Shown in pieces: positions 10,365 to 19,917 of a stretch of DNA of 64,000 bases. This DNA is from Pseudomonas allokribbensis (GTDB lineage Bacteria > Pseudomonadota > Gammaproteobacteria > Pseudomonadales > Pseudomonadaceae), in contig NZ_CP062252.1 of assembly GCF_014863605.1 (NCBI RefSeq), positions 1,249,001 through 1,313,000 of the forward strand, given 5' to 3'. Position numbers and translations under genes: made by a program. Each line of letters opens with the position of its first letter. Position 1 is the stretch's first letter. The notes under the pieces are model-generated. The model searched no databases. It saw only the letters and a program-made list of their open reading frames with translations, and was not told the origin of the DNA.

Positions 10365-11642
10365 GTGGACGATTACCAGCAGACGATACGCACGCTGTCC
10401 GATCGCATTGTGCTGGCGCAGACGCCGATTCGCGTCCTTGACGCAGTCAAGTGGGACGAGAACATCCGCAAGGGTTTTCTCAAGGCCAAGGGCAAGGAAT
10501 TGCCGGCGGTGGATCGCGACTACTACCTCAACCGGCCGCTGTCCTTCGATTCGAGCAAGGTGAAGCTGGAATTCCAGAACATCGAGCGCGACATCACCCG
10601 CCAGCTCGGCCAGTTCAACCCGGTCGGCCAGATCATGCGTCGCATGTGCAAGGAATACCGGATGGTGGTGCGCATGCTCGAAGCGCGTGGCACCGAGGAT
10701 TTCGGCCTGATTTCCCAGGAACTGTACGGCGCTGCGTCCGATGCGTTCCACGCCGGTGACCCGACCCTGGCCGACCTTGGCCTGATGATGTCGGACTACC
10801 TGAACAACATCGACGGTCGTGGCGACCTGAAGGACGAACCGAAGATCCTCACCGCCAAGGATGCCGTGCACCTGCTGCAAACCCGCCTGAACAAGGTGTT
10901 CGGCGAGGCCGAGGAAACCATCCGCGTGTTCGAGTCCGACGGGATCGTCGCCGACGCGGCGGCGGGCGCCGACTACATCAAGATCCGCACCGACGCGATG
11001 TTCAACGACCGCGACGTGCGCGCGCTGGAAGTCCACGAAGGCCTGGTGCACGTCGGCACCACGCTCAACGGTCTGAACCAGCCGATCTGCACCTTCCTGT
11101 CCAAGGGCCCGCCCTCGTCGACCGTGACTCAGGAAGGCCTGGCGATCCTGATGGAAATCATCACGTTCGCCTCCTACCCGAGCCGCTTGCGCAAACTGAC
11201 CAACCGCACTCGCGCCATTCACATGGTCGAGGAGGGCGCGGACTTCCTGCAGATCTTCGAGTTCTTCCGCGAGCAGGGCTTTGAAATGGCCGAAAGCTAT
11301 GGCAATGCCAGTCGGGTTTTCCGGGGATCGACGCCGACCGGTCTGCCATTCACCAAAGACTTGTCCTACCTCAAGGGCTTCATCATGGTTTACAACTACA
11401 TTCAGTTGGCCGTGCGCAAGGGCAAGCTTGAGCAGATCCCGCTGTTGTTCTGCGGCAAGACCACCCTTGAGGACATGCGAACCCTGCGTCAGCTGGTGGA
11501 CGAAGGCCTGGTGGTACCGCCGAAGTATCTGCCGGACCAGTTCCGCGACATGAACGCGTTGTCGGCGTGGATGTGCTTCTCCAACTTCCTCAATCACTTG
11601 AGCCTGGACCGGATCGAGGCCGATTACTCGAACATCCTGTAG
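10365..11642 (+). CDS. DUF1704 / QEGLA-motif putative metallopeptidase
   Basis: This protein of 425 residues belongs to the family annotated as flavohemoglobin-expression-modulating QEGLA-motif protein (DUF1704). It starts at GTG with a good CAGGAG site. Visible features are HEGLVH (His224, Glu225, His229) and the naming motif TQEGLA with Glu257. Together these form an HExxxH-plus-Glu zinc site like that of the eukaryotic MATCAP tyrosine carboxypeptidases, which are established relatives of DUF1704. No signal peptide is seen, so it should be cytosolic. The true substrate in bacteria is not known to me. The NO-related name is historical and is not supported by anything here. Confidence 0.85.
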   Translation: MDDYQQTIRTLSDRIVLAQTPIRVLDAVKWDENIRKGFLKAKGKELPAVDRDYYLNRPLSFDSSKVKLEFQNIERDITRQLGQFNPVGQIMRRMCKEYRMVVRMLEARGTEDFGLISQELYGAASDAFHAGDPTLADLGLMMSDYLNNIDGRGDLKDEPKILTAKDAVHLLQTRLNKVFGEAEETIRVFESDGIVADAAAGADYIKIRTDAMFNDRDVRALEVHEGLVHVGTTLNGLNQPICTFLSKGPPSSTVTQEGLAILMEIITFASYPSRLRKLTNRTRAIHMVEEGADFLQIFEFFREQGFEMAESYGNASRVFRGSTPTGLPFTKDLSYLKGFIMVYNYIQLAVRKGKLEQIPLLFCGKTTLEDMRTLRQLVDEGLVVPPKYLPDQFRDMNALSAWMCFSNFLNHLSLDRIEADYSNIL

Positions 11643-11653
11643 CCCCCTTGAAC

Positions 11654-11676
11654 GTTCCCACGCGGTGCGTGGGAAC
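11654..11676. repeat. Ten-bp perfect palindromic hairpin (REP-like)
   Basis: GTTCCCACGC and GCGTGGGAAC are separated by GGT. This resembles the short 'TTCCCACGC...GCGTGGGAA' palindromes scattered in fluorescens-group intergenic regions. It sits between the DUF1704 gene and the hydrolase gene and has no T-run. Confidence 0.6.
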
Positions 11677-11700
11677 CCGAATTTCGCGAGGTTTCAACGG

Positions 11701-12615
11701 ATGAGAATCCTCGGCATCTTCTGCCTGCTCCTGATCCTCGGCGGTTGCAGCTCTTTGCTGTTCTACCCCGAGCCGGGCCAGTTGTTCACCCCGGAGAGGG
11801 CCAAACTCGAATACCGCACCGTCACCCTGACCACCGCCGACGGCCTCAAGTTGAACGCCTGGTGGCTGCCGGCCAAACCGGGTGTCGAGGTCAAGGGCAC
11901 GGTCCTGCACCTGCACGGCAACGGCGGCAACCTGCCGATGCACTTGGGTGGGAGCTGGTGGTTGCCGAAAAACGGCTATCAAGTGTTGCTGGTGGACTAT
12001 CGCGGTTACGGCTTGTCCGAGGGCGAACCGAGCCTGCCGGCGATCTATCAGGACATCGACGCCGCGTTCGCCTGGCTGGACAAGGCGCCGGAAGTCAAAG
12101 GCAAACCGCTGGTGTTGCTGGGCCAGAGCCTCGGTGGCTCGATGGCCGTGCATTGGCTGGTGCAACATCCGGAAAGACAAAAACAGCTCAAGGCGCTGGT
12201 GCTCGACGGCGTGCCCGCCAGTTACCGCAGCGTCGGCCAGTACGCCCTCAGCACCTCATGGATGACCTGGCCATTTCAGGTGCCGCTGTCGTGGCTGGTG
12301 CCGGATGGCGACAGTGCGATCAACGCGATGCCGCAACTCAACGGCGTGCCGAAACTGATCTTCCACAGCCTCGACGATCCGCTGGTGCCCCTTTCCAACG
12401 GCATCCGTCTGTATCAAGCTGCGCCGCCGCCTCGCGTGCTGCAACTGACCCGAGGTGGCCATGTGCAGACCTTCGGCGACCCGGTGTGGCGCCAGGTGAT
12501 GCTGCGCTACCTCGACGATCCCGAGCACTTCAACGGCCTGCGCCGCCTCGGCGAGATCCCGAATTATCCGCCTCCCCAGAATTCTGAAGCTGAACCACCA
12601 GAGAGTCCGCAATGA
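11701..12615 (+). CDS. Alpha/beta hydrolase lipoprotein
   Basis: This is a serine hydrolase-fold protein of 304 residues. The chosen ATG follows GCGAGG and opens a lipoprotein signal peptide with lipobox ILGGC (Cys near 16); the in-frame extension back to 11665 has no such signal. The core shows LHLHGNGGN (oxyanion region), VDYRGYGLSEG, the nucleophile elbow GQSLGGS, an Asp in FHSLDDPLVP and a late His in TRGGHVQTF. A complete Ser-Asp-His triad is therefore plausible. It is related to the BEM46/YfhR type. Substrate unknown. The stop overlaps the next gene by four bases. Confidence 0.88.
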   Translation: MRILGIFCLLLILGGCSSLLFYPEPGQLFTPERAKLEYRTVTLTTADGLKLNAWWLPAKPGVEVKGTVLHLHGNGGNLPMHLGGSWWLPKNGYQVLLVDYRGYGLSEGEPSLPAIYQDIDAAFAWLDKAPEVKGKPLVLLGQSLGGSMAVHWLVQHPERQKQLKALVLDGVPASYRSVGQYALSTSWMTWPFQVPLSWLVPDGDSAINAMPQLNGVPKLIFHSLDDPLVPLSNGIRLYQAAPPPRVLQLTRGGHVQTFGDPVWRQVMLRYLDDPEHFNGLRRLGEIPNYPPPQNSEAEPPESPQ

Positions 12616-12941
12616 GTGAAGAACGTAACGCCATCCCGCTGATCATCACCGGTATCTGCAGCATCCTCGGCACTGTTGGTGCCCTGTGGTACTACGGTTA
12701 CCTGCACTTCGCCAAACCCGAGGACGCGTTGCTGCTCAACGAATTCACCATGCTCAAGACCATTCCCGGCGAAGACTACAAAGTCTCTCTGGACCCGGCG
12801 CCGCAAGTGGCGCAATGCATCGATGGCGTGCTGGTGCTGTTCGACACCGAACAGAAAGGCCTGACCGGGGTGTTGATCAACGGCCAGAAAAAGGCTGTGC
12901 GCTGCATGGGCCAGGAGACCCCGCAGAAGCTGGAAGAGTAA
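12612..12941 (+). CDS. Small membrane-anchored conserved protein
   Basis: This is a protein of 109 residues whose start overlaps the hydrolase stop (ATGA), so it is translationally coupled to it. One hydrophobic segment (about residues 8-28, IPLIITGICSILGTVGALWYYGYL) should anchor it in the inner membrane, leaving a soluble C-terminal domain of about 75 residues with two Cys (QCIDG, RCMGQ). I do not recognise a family. The coupling suggests a shared role with the lipoprotein hydrolase. Confidence 0.75.
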   Translation: MSEERNAIPLIITGICSILGTVGALWYYGYLHFAKPEDALLLNEFTMLKTIPGEDYKVSLDPAPQVAQCIDGVLVLFDTEQKGLTGVLINGQKKAVRCMGQETPQKLEE

Positions 12942-12954
12942 TCCTGCGGCAAAC

Positions 12955-12989
12955 AAAAGCCCCGCCTGATCACTCAGGCGGGGCTTTTT
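12955..12989. terminator. Bidirectional intrinsic terminator
   Basis: A 15-bp perfect stem (AAAAGCCCCGCCTGA / TCAGGCGGGGCTTTT) with a 4-base loop and A/T tracts on both sides sits between convergent genes, so it can end transcripts from both directions. Confidence 0.93.
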
Positions 12990-13005
12990 CGTTACCGCGT
13001 GACGC

Positions 13006-13794
13006 TTAGTTCGAGCTGACAGCCGAACGCGGAATTACCGGCTGGTTATCGTTGGAAATGGTCACTTCCACCCGACGGTTCATCGCACGGCCCGAGACGC
13101 TGCCGTTATCGGCCACCGGGTATTCCTTGCCATAACCCTGCGCCACGATGCGCGACGGATCGACGCCCATTTTGATCAGCGCCACCTGCACCGAAGTCGC
13201 ACGACGCTCGGACAGCGACTGGTTGTAGTTCGCCGCGCCAGTGCTGTCGGTGTAGCCCTCGACGATCACTTTGCGATCAGGGTTTTCCTGAAGGAATTGC
13301 GCCAGTTTGTTGATGTTCACCAGGCCGCTGGATTTCAGGTCAGCCTTGTTGGTGGCGAACAGCACGTCACCGAAGGTCACCAGCGTACCGCGATCGGTCT
13401 GCTTGGCGTTGAGGCTGTCCTGCAACTGCTTGATCTGTTGATCGCGGGCATCCAGACGTGCCTGGGCACGTTGGGCGGAGGCGTTCTTCAGGTTGTTTTC
13501 AGCGGTGCGCAGGGCGATGGTCTGCTTGGCCACTTCCACGCGCTGGTTGGTCAGGTAGGCCAGTTGGTCAACCTTGGCCGCGTTTTCCTTGTCCAGATAA
13601 GCCTTGTCAGCCTTGTCCAGGTAATCGCTGGCGTCCTTGGTTTCCAGTGCGGCCACTTTGCTCGCCTGCGGGTTGGCCTGCAGACCGGCGTAGTTGGTGC
13701 GCGCCTGTTCCAGGTTCGGGTTCGGCGGCGTCGAGCAGGCAGCCAGGGCAACACTTGCGGCCAGCAGAGCGGGGATCATCAGTTGTTTACGCAT
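13006..13794 (-). CDS. lptF: OmpA-family outer-membrane lipoprotein (LptF-like)
   Basis: This is a lipoprotein of 262 residues with lipobox ALAAC (Cys near 20). The N-terminal half is a DUF4398-like coiled coil rich in Ala, Lys and Asp (about 28-140). The C-terminal OmpA peptidoglycan-binding domain begins near 140 (LVTFGDVLFATNKADLK) and includes VEGYTDSTGAANYNQSLSERRA and the closing NRRVEVTI. It probably tethers the outer membrane to peptidoglycan. In PAO1 the gene in this place (PA3692, lptF) is an AlgU-dependent osmotic-stress lipoprotein (from memory). The gene upstream on the same strand carries a matching promoter, and only 55 bases separate the two. Confidence 0.85.
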   Translation of the reverse strand: MRKQLMIPALLAASVALAACSTPPNPNLEQARTNYAGLQANPQASKVAALETKDASDYLDKADKAYLDKENAAKVDQLAYLTNQRVEVAKQTIALRTAENNLKNASAQRAQARLDARDQQIKQLQDSLNAKQTDRGTLVTFGDVLFATNKADLKSSGLVNINKLAQFLQENPDRKVIVEGYTDSTGAANYNQSLSERRATSVQVALIKMGVDPSRIVAQGYGKEYPVADNGSVSGRAMNRRVEVTISNDNQPVIPRSAVSSN

Positions 13795-13849
13795 AATCGT
13801 TCGTCCTTTCTATCGGTAAGAGATTCAGCCTTGCAGTCGGGATGCGCGC

Positions 13850-14254
13850 TTATTGCACGGTGCGCTGACTTTCCTGACGCAGTTCCTGAACACCTTTCTG
13901 GGCATCCTTCACAGCCAGTTCAGCCTTGGCCGCCTGAGCCTTGCGTTCTGCTACGCGAGCGTCCCACTCGGCCTGCTCGGACAGTGTGCGAGCCTCGTCA
14001 TACTTCTTGTCGTGCATGGCGATTTCGGCTTGTTTGAGCTTGTCCTGTGCCTGCTTCATTTCCACGGCGGCGAATTCGGTACCGCCGGCGCTGACCGCGC
14101 TGTTGACCGCCGATTGGGTGACGGCGTACTGCTCGGTCGGTGGATTGCCGGCGCAACCGGCCAGCACGAAGCTGGTGCCGATGGCGAGAGCGGCCAGTTT
14201 CAGACCGCGCAGGTGGGAGAACGAGGTTTGGGTCTTCATGGTCTTCAACTCCAT
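13850..14254 (-). CDS. DUF4398 lipoprotein
   Basis: This is a small envelope lipoprotein of 134 residues. The signal region (MKTQTSFSHLRGLKLAALAI...) ends in lipobox VLAGC, and the mature part is a single long Ala/Lys/Glu/Gln-rich helix typical of DUF4398. Two starts are possible: ATG 14254, with AAGGAG seven bases before it, and the in-frame ATG 14239 with a nearer GGAG. I kept the first. It is paralogous in design to the N-terminal half of the OmpA-type gene that follows, and both probably share the AlgU-like promoter at 14357-14384. Confidence 0.85.
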   Translation of the reverse strand: MELKTMKTQTSFSHLRGLKLAALAIGTSFVLAGCAGNPPTEQYAVTQSAVNSAVSAGGTEFAAVEMKQAQDKLKQAEIAMHDKKYDEARTLSEQAEWDARVAERKAQAAKAELAVKDAQKGVQELRQESQRTVQ

Positions 14255-14356
14255 TGGTTAACTCCTTGAAAGCTTCGAAATCCATCCTGGTAGCGGAGCC
14301 GCAACCGTCATGTGCAAGTGCGTTTTGAAACGCTCGTTCCAGGCGTGGTTACCTGT

Positions 14357-14384
14357 TCCGACCGAAGGCTTTTTTTAAAAGTTC
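14357..14384 (-). promoter_or_regulatory. Predicted AlgU (sigma-22, sigma-E-like) promoter
   Basis: On the minus strand GAACTT (14384-14379) is followed after 17 bases by TCGGA (14361-14357). This fits the AlgU/sigma-E consensus GAACTT-N16/17-TCtgA at ten of eleven positions. It lies about 100 bases before the DUF4398 gene, in the right direction to drive it and the lptF-like gene, which are envelope-stress genes in P. aeruginosa. Confidence 0.75.
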
Positions 14385-14468
14385 AGAAAAGATGGCTCAT
14401 CGCCAAAAAATATTCTGACCGAATGGACAGGGCTCTAAACCGGGAACTTTGGACGTGCGCAGCGGTAT

Positions 14469-14492
14469 CCCCGAGCCATTTCAGGCTCGGGG
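14469..14492 (-). terminator. Hairpin after the 14529-14873 gene
   Basis: CCCCGAGCC and GGCTCGGGG are separated by six bases. The hairpin is 37 bases past the stop of the minus-strand gene. There is no T-run, so termination efficiency is uncertain. Confidence 0.45.
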
Positions 14493-14528
14493 ACAGGGCT
14501 GTTCAAGGGAGAGGAGAGGCAGGGAAAA

Positions 14529-14873
14529 TCAGTGTTTCTGCTTACCGACGGCGGCCGATAAATCGTGCAGATGACGCCGCGACAACGCGAGAAAACGCGG
14601 CGTCGGGCCGACGTCTTCATACAGCGGATCACCTTCCTCATCGGTCGCGACCACGGTCGAACCTTTCACATACGGCAGGCTCGCTTCGAACTCTTCGAGG
14701 GCGGCGCCGATCAGCTCGCCGAGCAGTTCTTCGGCGTGGCGTTTGGGGTACATCTCGGCGATCGCGGCCAGCCGTGCGGCCGCTTCCACATCCAGATGAA
14801 TCGTGTAGCCGGTCTCGGTCAGACGACCCTTGGCGGTTTCTTCCCAATGCTGGGCGAGTTCACGGATTTTCAT
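14529..14873 (-). CDS. Conserved hypothetical protein
   Basis: This is a protein of 114 residues from the ATG preceded by GAGGTC; an upstream in-frame ATG at 14891 has a poorer site. The first part (TGYTIHLDVEAAARLAAIAEMYP) resembles a short strand followed by helices, as in ribbon-helix-helix proteins, but no family is recognised. The rest is acidic (TDEEGDPLYEDVGP). No signal peptide or membrane segment. It is single and divergent from ppc. Confidence 0.7.
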   Translation of the reverse strand: MKIRELAQHWEETAKGRLTETGYTIHLDVEAAARLAAIAEMYPKRHAEELLGELIGAALEEFEASLPYVKGSTVVATDEEGDPLYEDVGPTPRFLALSRRHLHDLSAAVGKQKH

Positions 14874-15087
14874 AATGACCTCATGTCGCACCTGCTCGTG
14901 GCAGGTCTGGGTGAGTGTCCGCCGTCAGCCGGCGGCAAGCCGTTGTGGGGCTTACTGTTGAGACTAGCTTCAAGCCTCAAGGTTTAAAGTCCCTTCGTCG
15001 TCTGCTTGTAAGAAGCGTCCCAGAGCGGCACTCTCTGTTCATCTACTCACTTGCGATCCGTCACCGATTACTGCTGGAGAGATGCAG

Positions 15088-17718
15088 ATGACCGATATTG
15101 ATGCACGCTTGCGCGAAGACGTTCACCTGCTCGGTGAGCTGTTGGGCAACACCATCCGTGACCAGTACGGCGAGGCGTTTCTCGACAAGATCGAGCAGAT
15201 TCGCAAGGGCGCCAAGGCCGACCGACGCGGCTCGATGGACGCTGAACTCAGTGCCAGCCTCAATCAGTTGAGCGAAGACGAATTGCTCCCGGTGGCGCGG
15301 GCGTTCAACCAGTTTCTCAACCTGGCGAACATCGCCGAGCAGTACCAGCTCATCCATCGCCGCGAAGAGTCGCAGGCCGCACCGTTCGAGTCCCGCGTGC
15401 TGCCGGAATTGCTCGCCCGCCTGCGTGAAGAAGGGCACAGCGCCGATTCCCTCGCCCGACAGTTGTCGCGACTGGAAATCGAACTGGTGCTGACCGCGCA
15501 CCCGACCGAAGTGGCCCGGCGCACGCTGATCCAGAAGTACGACGCGATCGCCGCGCAACTGGCCGCTCAGGATCACCGTGACCTGACCAGCGCCGAGCGC
15601 GAGCAGATCCAGAACACCCTGCAACGTTTGATCGCCGAAGCCTGGCACACCGAAGAAATCCGCCGCACCCGGCCGACCCCGGTGGACGAGGCCAAGTGGG
15701 GTTTTGCAGTGATCGAGCACTCGCTGTGGCAGGCGATTCCCAACCATATGCGCAAGGCCGATCAGGCACTGTTCGCCGCCACGGGCCTGCGTTTGCCGCT
15801 GGAGGCTGCGCCGATCCGCTTCGCGTCGTGGATGGGCGGCGACCGTGACGGCAACCCGAATGTCACCGCTGCGGTGACTCGTGAAGTGCTGTTGCTGGCG
15901 CGCTGGATGGCAGCAGATTTGTATTTGCGCGATGTCGATCACCTGGCGGCTGAACTGTCGATGCAACAGGCCAGCGAGTCGCTCAAGGCCAAGGCCGGCG
16001 ACAGCGCCGAACCCTATCGCGCCGTGCTCAAGCAATTGCGCGAGCGCCTGCGCGCCACGCGCAACTGGGCCCATGCATCTTTGGCGGCGACCACCCCGGC
16101 ACCGGCCGATGTGTTGCACAACAACCGCGACCTGCTCGATCCGCTGGAGCTGTGCTACCACTCGCTGCACGAGTGCGGCATGGGCGTGATCGCTGACGGG
16201 CCGTTGCTCGATTGCTTGCGCCGGGCCGTGACCTTCGGCCTGTTCCTGGTGCGCCTCGACGTACGTCAGGATTCGTCGCGACACAGCGCGGCCATGACCG
16301 AAATCACCGATTACCTCGGCCTCGGTCGCTATGAAGACTGGGACGAAGAACAACGCATCAGCTTCCTGACCCGCGAACTGCAAAATCGTCGGCCGTTGCT
16401 GCCGGCGCATTTCAAACCCTCGGCGGACACTGCCGAAGTGCTCGCCACCTGCAAGGAAATCGCTGCCGCGCCGGGCGCTTCGCTGGGCTCCTACGTGATC
16501 TCCATGGCCGGCGCTGCCTCCGATGTATTGGCGGTGCAACTGTTGCTGAAAGAGTCCGGCGTACTGCGGCCGATGCGCGTGGTGCCGCTGTTCGAAACCC
16601 TCGCCGACCTCGACAACGCCGGCCCGGTGATCGAGCGCCTGTTGCTGCTGCCGGGTTATCGCGCGCGTCTGCAAGGCCCGCAGGAAGTGATGATCGGTTA
16701 CTCCGACTCGGCCAAGGACGCCGGCACCACCGCAGCGGCCTGGGCGCAATATCGGGCGCAGGAGCGGCTGGTGGAAATCTGTCGCGAGCAGCAAGTCGAA
16801 CTGCTGCTGTTCCACGGTCGCGGTGGCACCGTGGGCCGTGGTGGTGGCCCGGCTCACGCGGCGATCCTGTCGCAGCCGCCGGGTTCGGTGGCCGGGCGTT
16901 TCCGCACCACCGAGCAGGGGGAAATGATTCGATTCAAATTCGGCCTGCCGGACATCGCCGAACAAAACCTCAATCTCTATTTGGCTGCCGTGCTCGAAGC
17001 GACCCTGCTGCCACCACCGCCTCCGACGCCGGAGTGGCGGCATCTGATGGACGAATTGGCCGCCGACGGTGTCGCCGCTTACCGTGCAGTGGTGCGGGAG
17101 AATCCACAGTTTGTCGAGTATTTCCGCCAGTCGACGCCGGAGCAGGAGTTGGGGCGTTTGCCGTTGGGCAGCCGTCCGGCCAAGCGCCGAGCTGGCGGCA
17201 TTGAAAGCCTGCGGGCGATTCCGTGGATCTTCGGCTGGACCCAGACACGCTTGATGCTGCCGGCCTGGCTCGGTTGGGAAACCGCGTTGAGCAAGGCACT
17301 GGCGCGTGGCGAAGGCGAATTGCTGGGGCAGATGCGCGAGCAGTGGCCGTTTTTCCGCACCCGCATCGACATGCTGGAGATGGTGCTGGCCAAGGCTGAC
17401 GCCGACATTGCGCTGTCCTACGACGAGCGACTGGTTGAGTCGGACTTGTTACCTTTGGGTGTGCACTTACGCGACCTATTGTCGCAGGCATGTTCCGTGG
17501 TCCTCGGCCTGACCGGTCAGTCGCAACTGCTGGCACATAGCCCGGACACCCTCGAATTCATCCGTCTGCGCAACACCTATCTCGACCCGCTGCATCTATT
17601 GCAGGCTGAGCTGCTGGCGCGTTCGCGGCAGCAGAATGTCGAGCAGGGCAGCCCGGTGGAACAGGCGTTGCTGGTGTCTGTGGCGGGGATTGCCGCCGGT
17701 TTGCGAAATACCGGCTAA
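15088..17718 (+). CDS. ppc: Phosphoenolpyruvate carboxylase
   Basis: This cytosolic enzyme adds bicarbonate to PEP to give oxaloacetate, refilling the TCA cycle. It has 876 residues, full length for the bacterial enzyme. The catalytic His138 motif ([10 protein letters not shown]), the [16 protein letters not shown] active-site segment, [10 protein letters not shown], and the [14 protein letters not shown] loop are all present, and the C-terminus ends RNTG as expected. The second ATG (15088) was chosen because GGAG is eight bases before it; ATG 15082 is only two codons earlier and too close to that site. It is monocistronic, with no clear promoter visible. Confidence 0.97.
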   Translation: MTDIDARLREDVHLLGELLGNTIRDQYGEAFLDKIEQIRKGAKADRRGSMDAELSASLNQLSEDELLPVARAFNQFLNLANIAEQYQLIHRREESQAAPFESRVLPELLARLREEGHSADSLARQLSRLEIELVLTAHPTEVARRTLIQKYDAIAAQLAAQDHRDLTSAEREQIQNTLQRLIAEAWHTEEIRRTRPTPVDEAKWGFAVIEHSLWQAIPNHMRKADQALFAATGLRLPLEAAPIRFASWMGGDRDGNPNVTAAVTREVLLLARWMAADLYLRDVDHLAAELSMQQASESLKAKAGDSAEPYRAVLKQLRERLRATRNWAHASLAATTPAPADVLHNNRDLLDPLELCYHSLHECGMGVIADGPLLDCLRRAVTFGLFLVRLDVRQDSSRHSAAMTEITDYLGLGRYEDWDEEQRISFLTRELQNRRPLLPAHFKPSADTAEVLATCKEIAAAPGASLGSYVISMAGAASDVLAVQLLLKESGVLRPMRVVPLFETLADLDNAGPVIERLLLLPGYRARLQGPQEVMIGYSDSAKDAGTTAAAWAQYRAQERLVEICREQQVELLLFHGRGGTVGRGGGPAHAAILSQPPGSVAGRFRTTEQGEMIRFKFGLPDIAEQNLNLYLAAVLEATLLPPPPPTPEWRHLMDELAADGVAAYRAVVRENPQFVEYFRQSTPEQELGRLPLGSRPAKRRAGGIESLRAIPWIFGWTQTRLMLPAWLGWETALSKALARGEGELLGQMREQWPFFRTRIDMLEMVLAKADADIALSYDERLVESDLLPLGVHLRDLLSQACSVVLGLTGQSQLLAHSPDTLEFIRLRNTYLDPLHLLQAELLARSRQQNVEQGSPVEQALLVSVAGIAAGLRNTG

Positions 17719-18666
<948 letters not shown>

Positions 18667-18690
18667 AAAACCTGATCCGCTGCATCATCC

Positions 18691-18710
18691 ACGGCCCGCT
18701 TGCGGGCCGT
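18691..18710 (+). terminator. Hairpin after adk
   Basis: ACGGCCCGC and GCGGGCCGT with a 2-base spacer are followed by AGTTGTTTA. It is a plausible terminator of adk. The AT-rich tail also holds a TATACT-like element (18718-18723) ahead of tsaB. Confidence 0.65.
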
Positions 18711-18760
18711 AGTTGTTTATACTGGCGCACTTTTTCCCCACCTGATTTACGGACACATCG

Positions 18761-19435
18761 ATGAGCACCTTGCTGGCCCTGGACACCGCGACTGAAGCTT
18801 GCTCCGTTGCCTTGCTGCATGACGGCAAGGTCACGAGCCATTACGAGGTGATCCCGCGCCTGCACGCGCAGAAACTGCTGCCGATGATCCAGCAACTGCT
18901 GGCCGACGCCGGCACCACGCTGCAAGCCGTGGACGCTATCGCCTTCGGTCGTGGCCCGGGCGCTTTCACCGGTGTGCGCATCGCCATCGGCGTGGTGCAA
19001 GGCCTGGCATTTGCGCTGGATCGCCCTGTGTTGCCGGTGTCGAACCTGGCGGTGCTGGCGCAACGTGCTTATCGCGAATACGGCGTGAGCCAGGTCGCGG
19101 CGGCCATCGATGCGCGCATGGATGAAGTGTATTGGGGCTGCTATCGCGAGACGGCAGGGGAGATGCGTCTGGTCGGCACCGAAGCGGTGTTGCCGCCGGA
19201 AGTCGCCGCGCTGCCGGACGATGCGACTGGCGACTGGTTCGGTGCCGGCACCGGTTGGGGCTACGGCGAGCGCATCGCGGTCAATCTGATCGGCTCCGAC
19301 GCGGGCATGCTGCCCCATGCCGAAGACCTGCTGACGCTGGCCCGCTTCGCTTGGGAGCGCGGTGAGTCGATCCCTGCAGACGACGCCCAGCCGGTTTACC
19401 TGCGCGATAAAGTGGCCACCCCGAAAGCCCGCTGA
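18761..19435 (+). CDS. tsaB: TsaB, tRNA t6A biosynthesis dimerisation protein
   Basis: This is a protein of 224 residues of the ASKHA fold (YeaZ). It is the partner of TsaD and TsaE in forming N6-threonylcarbamoyl-adenosine at position 37 of ANN-decoding tRNAs. Visible family features are LLALDTATEACSVAL at the start, the HAQKLLPMI segment and FGRGPGAFTGVRIAIG. The last is the conserved stretch of the inactive-kinase-like core. Full length. It is followed by a 10-bp hairpin at 19444-19467. tcdA, which modifies t6A further, is in the same window at 39.6 kb. Confidence 0.96.
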   Translation: MSTLLALDTATEACSVALLHDGKVTSHYEVIPRLHAQKLLPMIQQLLADAGTTLQAVDAIAFGRGPGAFTGVRIAIGVVQGLAFALDRPVLPVSNLAVLAQRAYREYGVSQVAAAIDARMDEVYWGCYRETAGEMRLVGTEAVLPPEVAALPDDATGDWFGAGTGWGYGERIAVNLIGSDAGMLPHAEDLLTLARFAWERGESIPADDAQPVYLRDKVATPKAR

Positions 19436-19443
19436 AGACAATC

Positions 19444-19467
19444 ACCCTGTGGCATTCGCCACAGGGT
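19444..19467 (+). terminator. Ten-bp hairpin after tsaB
   Basis: ACCCTGTGGC and GCCACAGGGT with a 4-base loop begin eight bases past the tsaB stop. The next bases are CCCG rather than T, so it could be a REP remnant or a weak terminator. Confidence 0.5.
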
Positions 19468-19608
19468 CCCGCCAGTTCCTGCCAACCGTCAGTTTCCAAC
19501 GCCCCGCTTTAAACCTTTTGTCTTTTATGTGTTCTAGTTATCACTCGGCGATTTGCTAAGTCGGTCAGGTGCCGCTAAATTGCCATCATCGATACCGAGC
19601 ATGACTTT

Positions 19609-19917
19609 ATGCGTATAGACGGCGTTTCCACTCAGTCCTACCCCATCAAGCGCAAGCCTCGCAAAGGCAATCCGGCGCTGGATGAGTCCGTCGAGGATAT
19701 CGACGGCGAGCTGGAATTCCCCACCGAGGCGCAACTGGCCGCTCGTGCTGCCAAAAACGCTGCGCAACGCCTGAGCAATCTGCCCGCCCGCCAACAAGAC
19801 ATGATTTATCACCGTGCGATGAAGAAAAGCGTGGCCATGGCCTTGGCCAGCTACCTGAGCACCGCCGGTTTTGTCGATTGGGACGCAGACGTGCTGGGCC
19901 TCGACCTTTACATCTGA
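19609..19917 (+). CDS. Conserved small hypothetical protein
   Basis: This is a protein of 102 residues, highly charged and without signal peptide or membrane segment. The N-terminus is Lys/Arg-rich (KRKPRKGNP), the centre is an acidic then Ala-rich helix (EAQLAARAAKNAAQRL), and the C-terminus ends WDADVLGLDLYI. No family recognised. Its stop overlaps the DUF72 start (TGATG), so the two are translationally coupled. Confidence 0.75.
   Translation: MRIDGVSTQSYPIKRKPRKGNPALDESVEDIDGELEFPTEAQLAARAAKNAAQRLSNLPARQQDMIYHRAMKKSVAMALASYLSTAGFVDWDADVLGLDLYI

Noticed and set aside
13850..14254. DUF4398 gene as a fragment of the neighbouring OmpA-type gene
   Set aside because: It has its own signal peptide, lipobox and promoter, and a complete family domain, so it is a separate gene.
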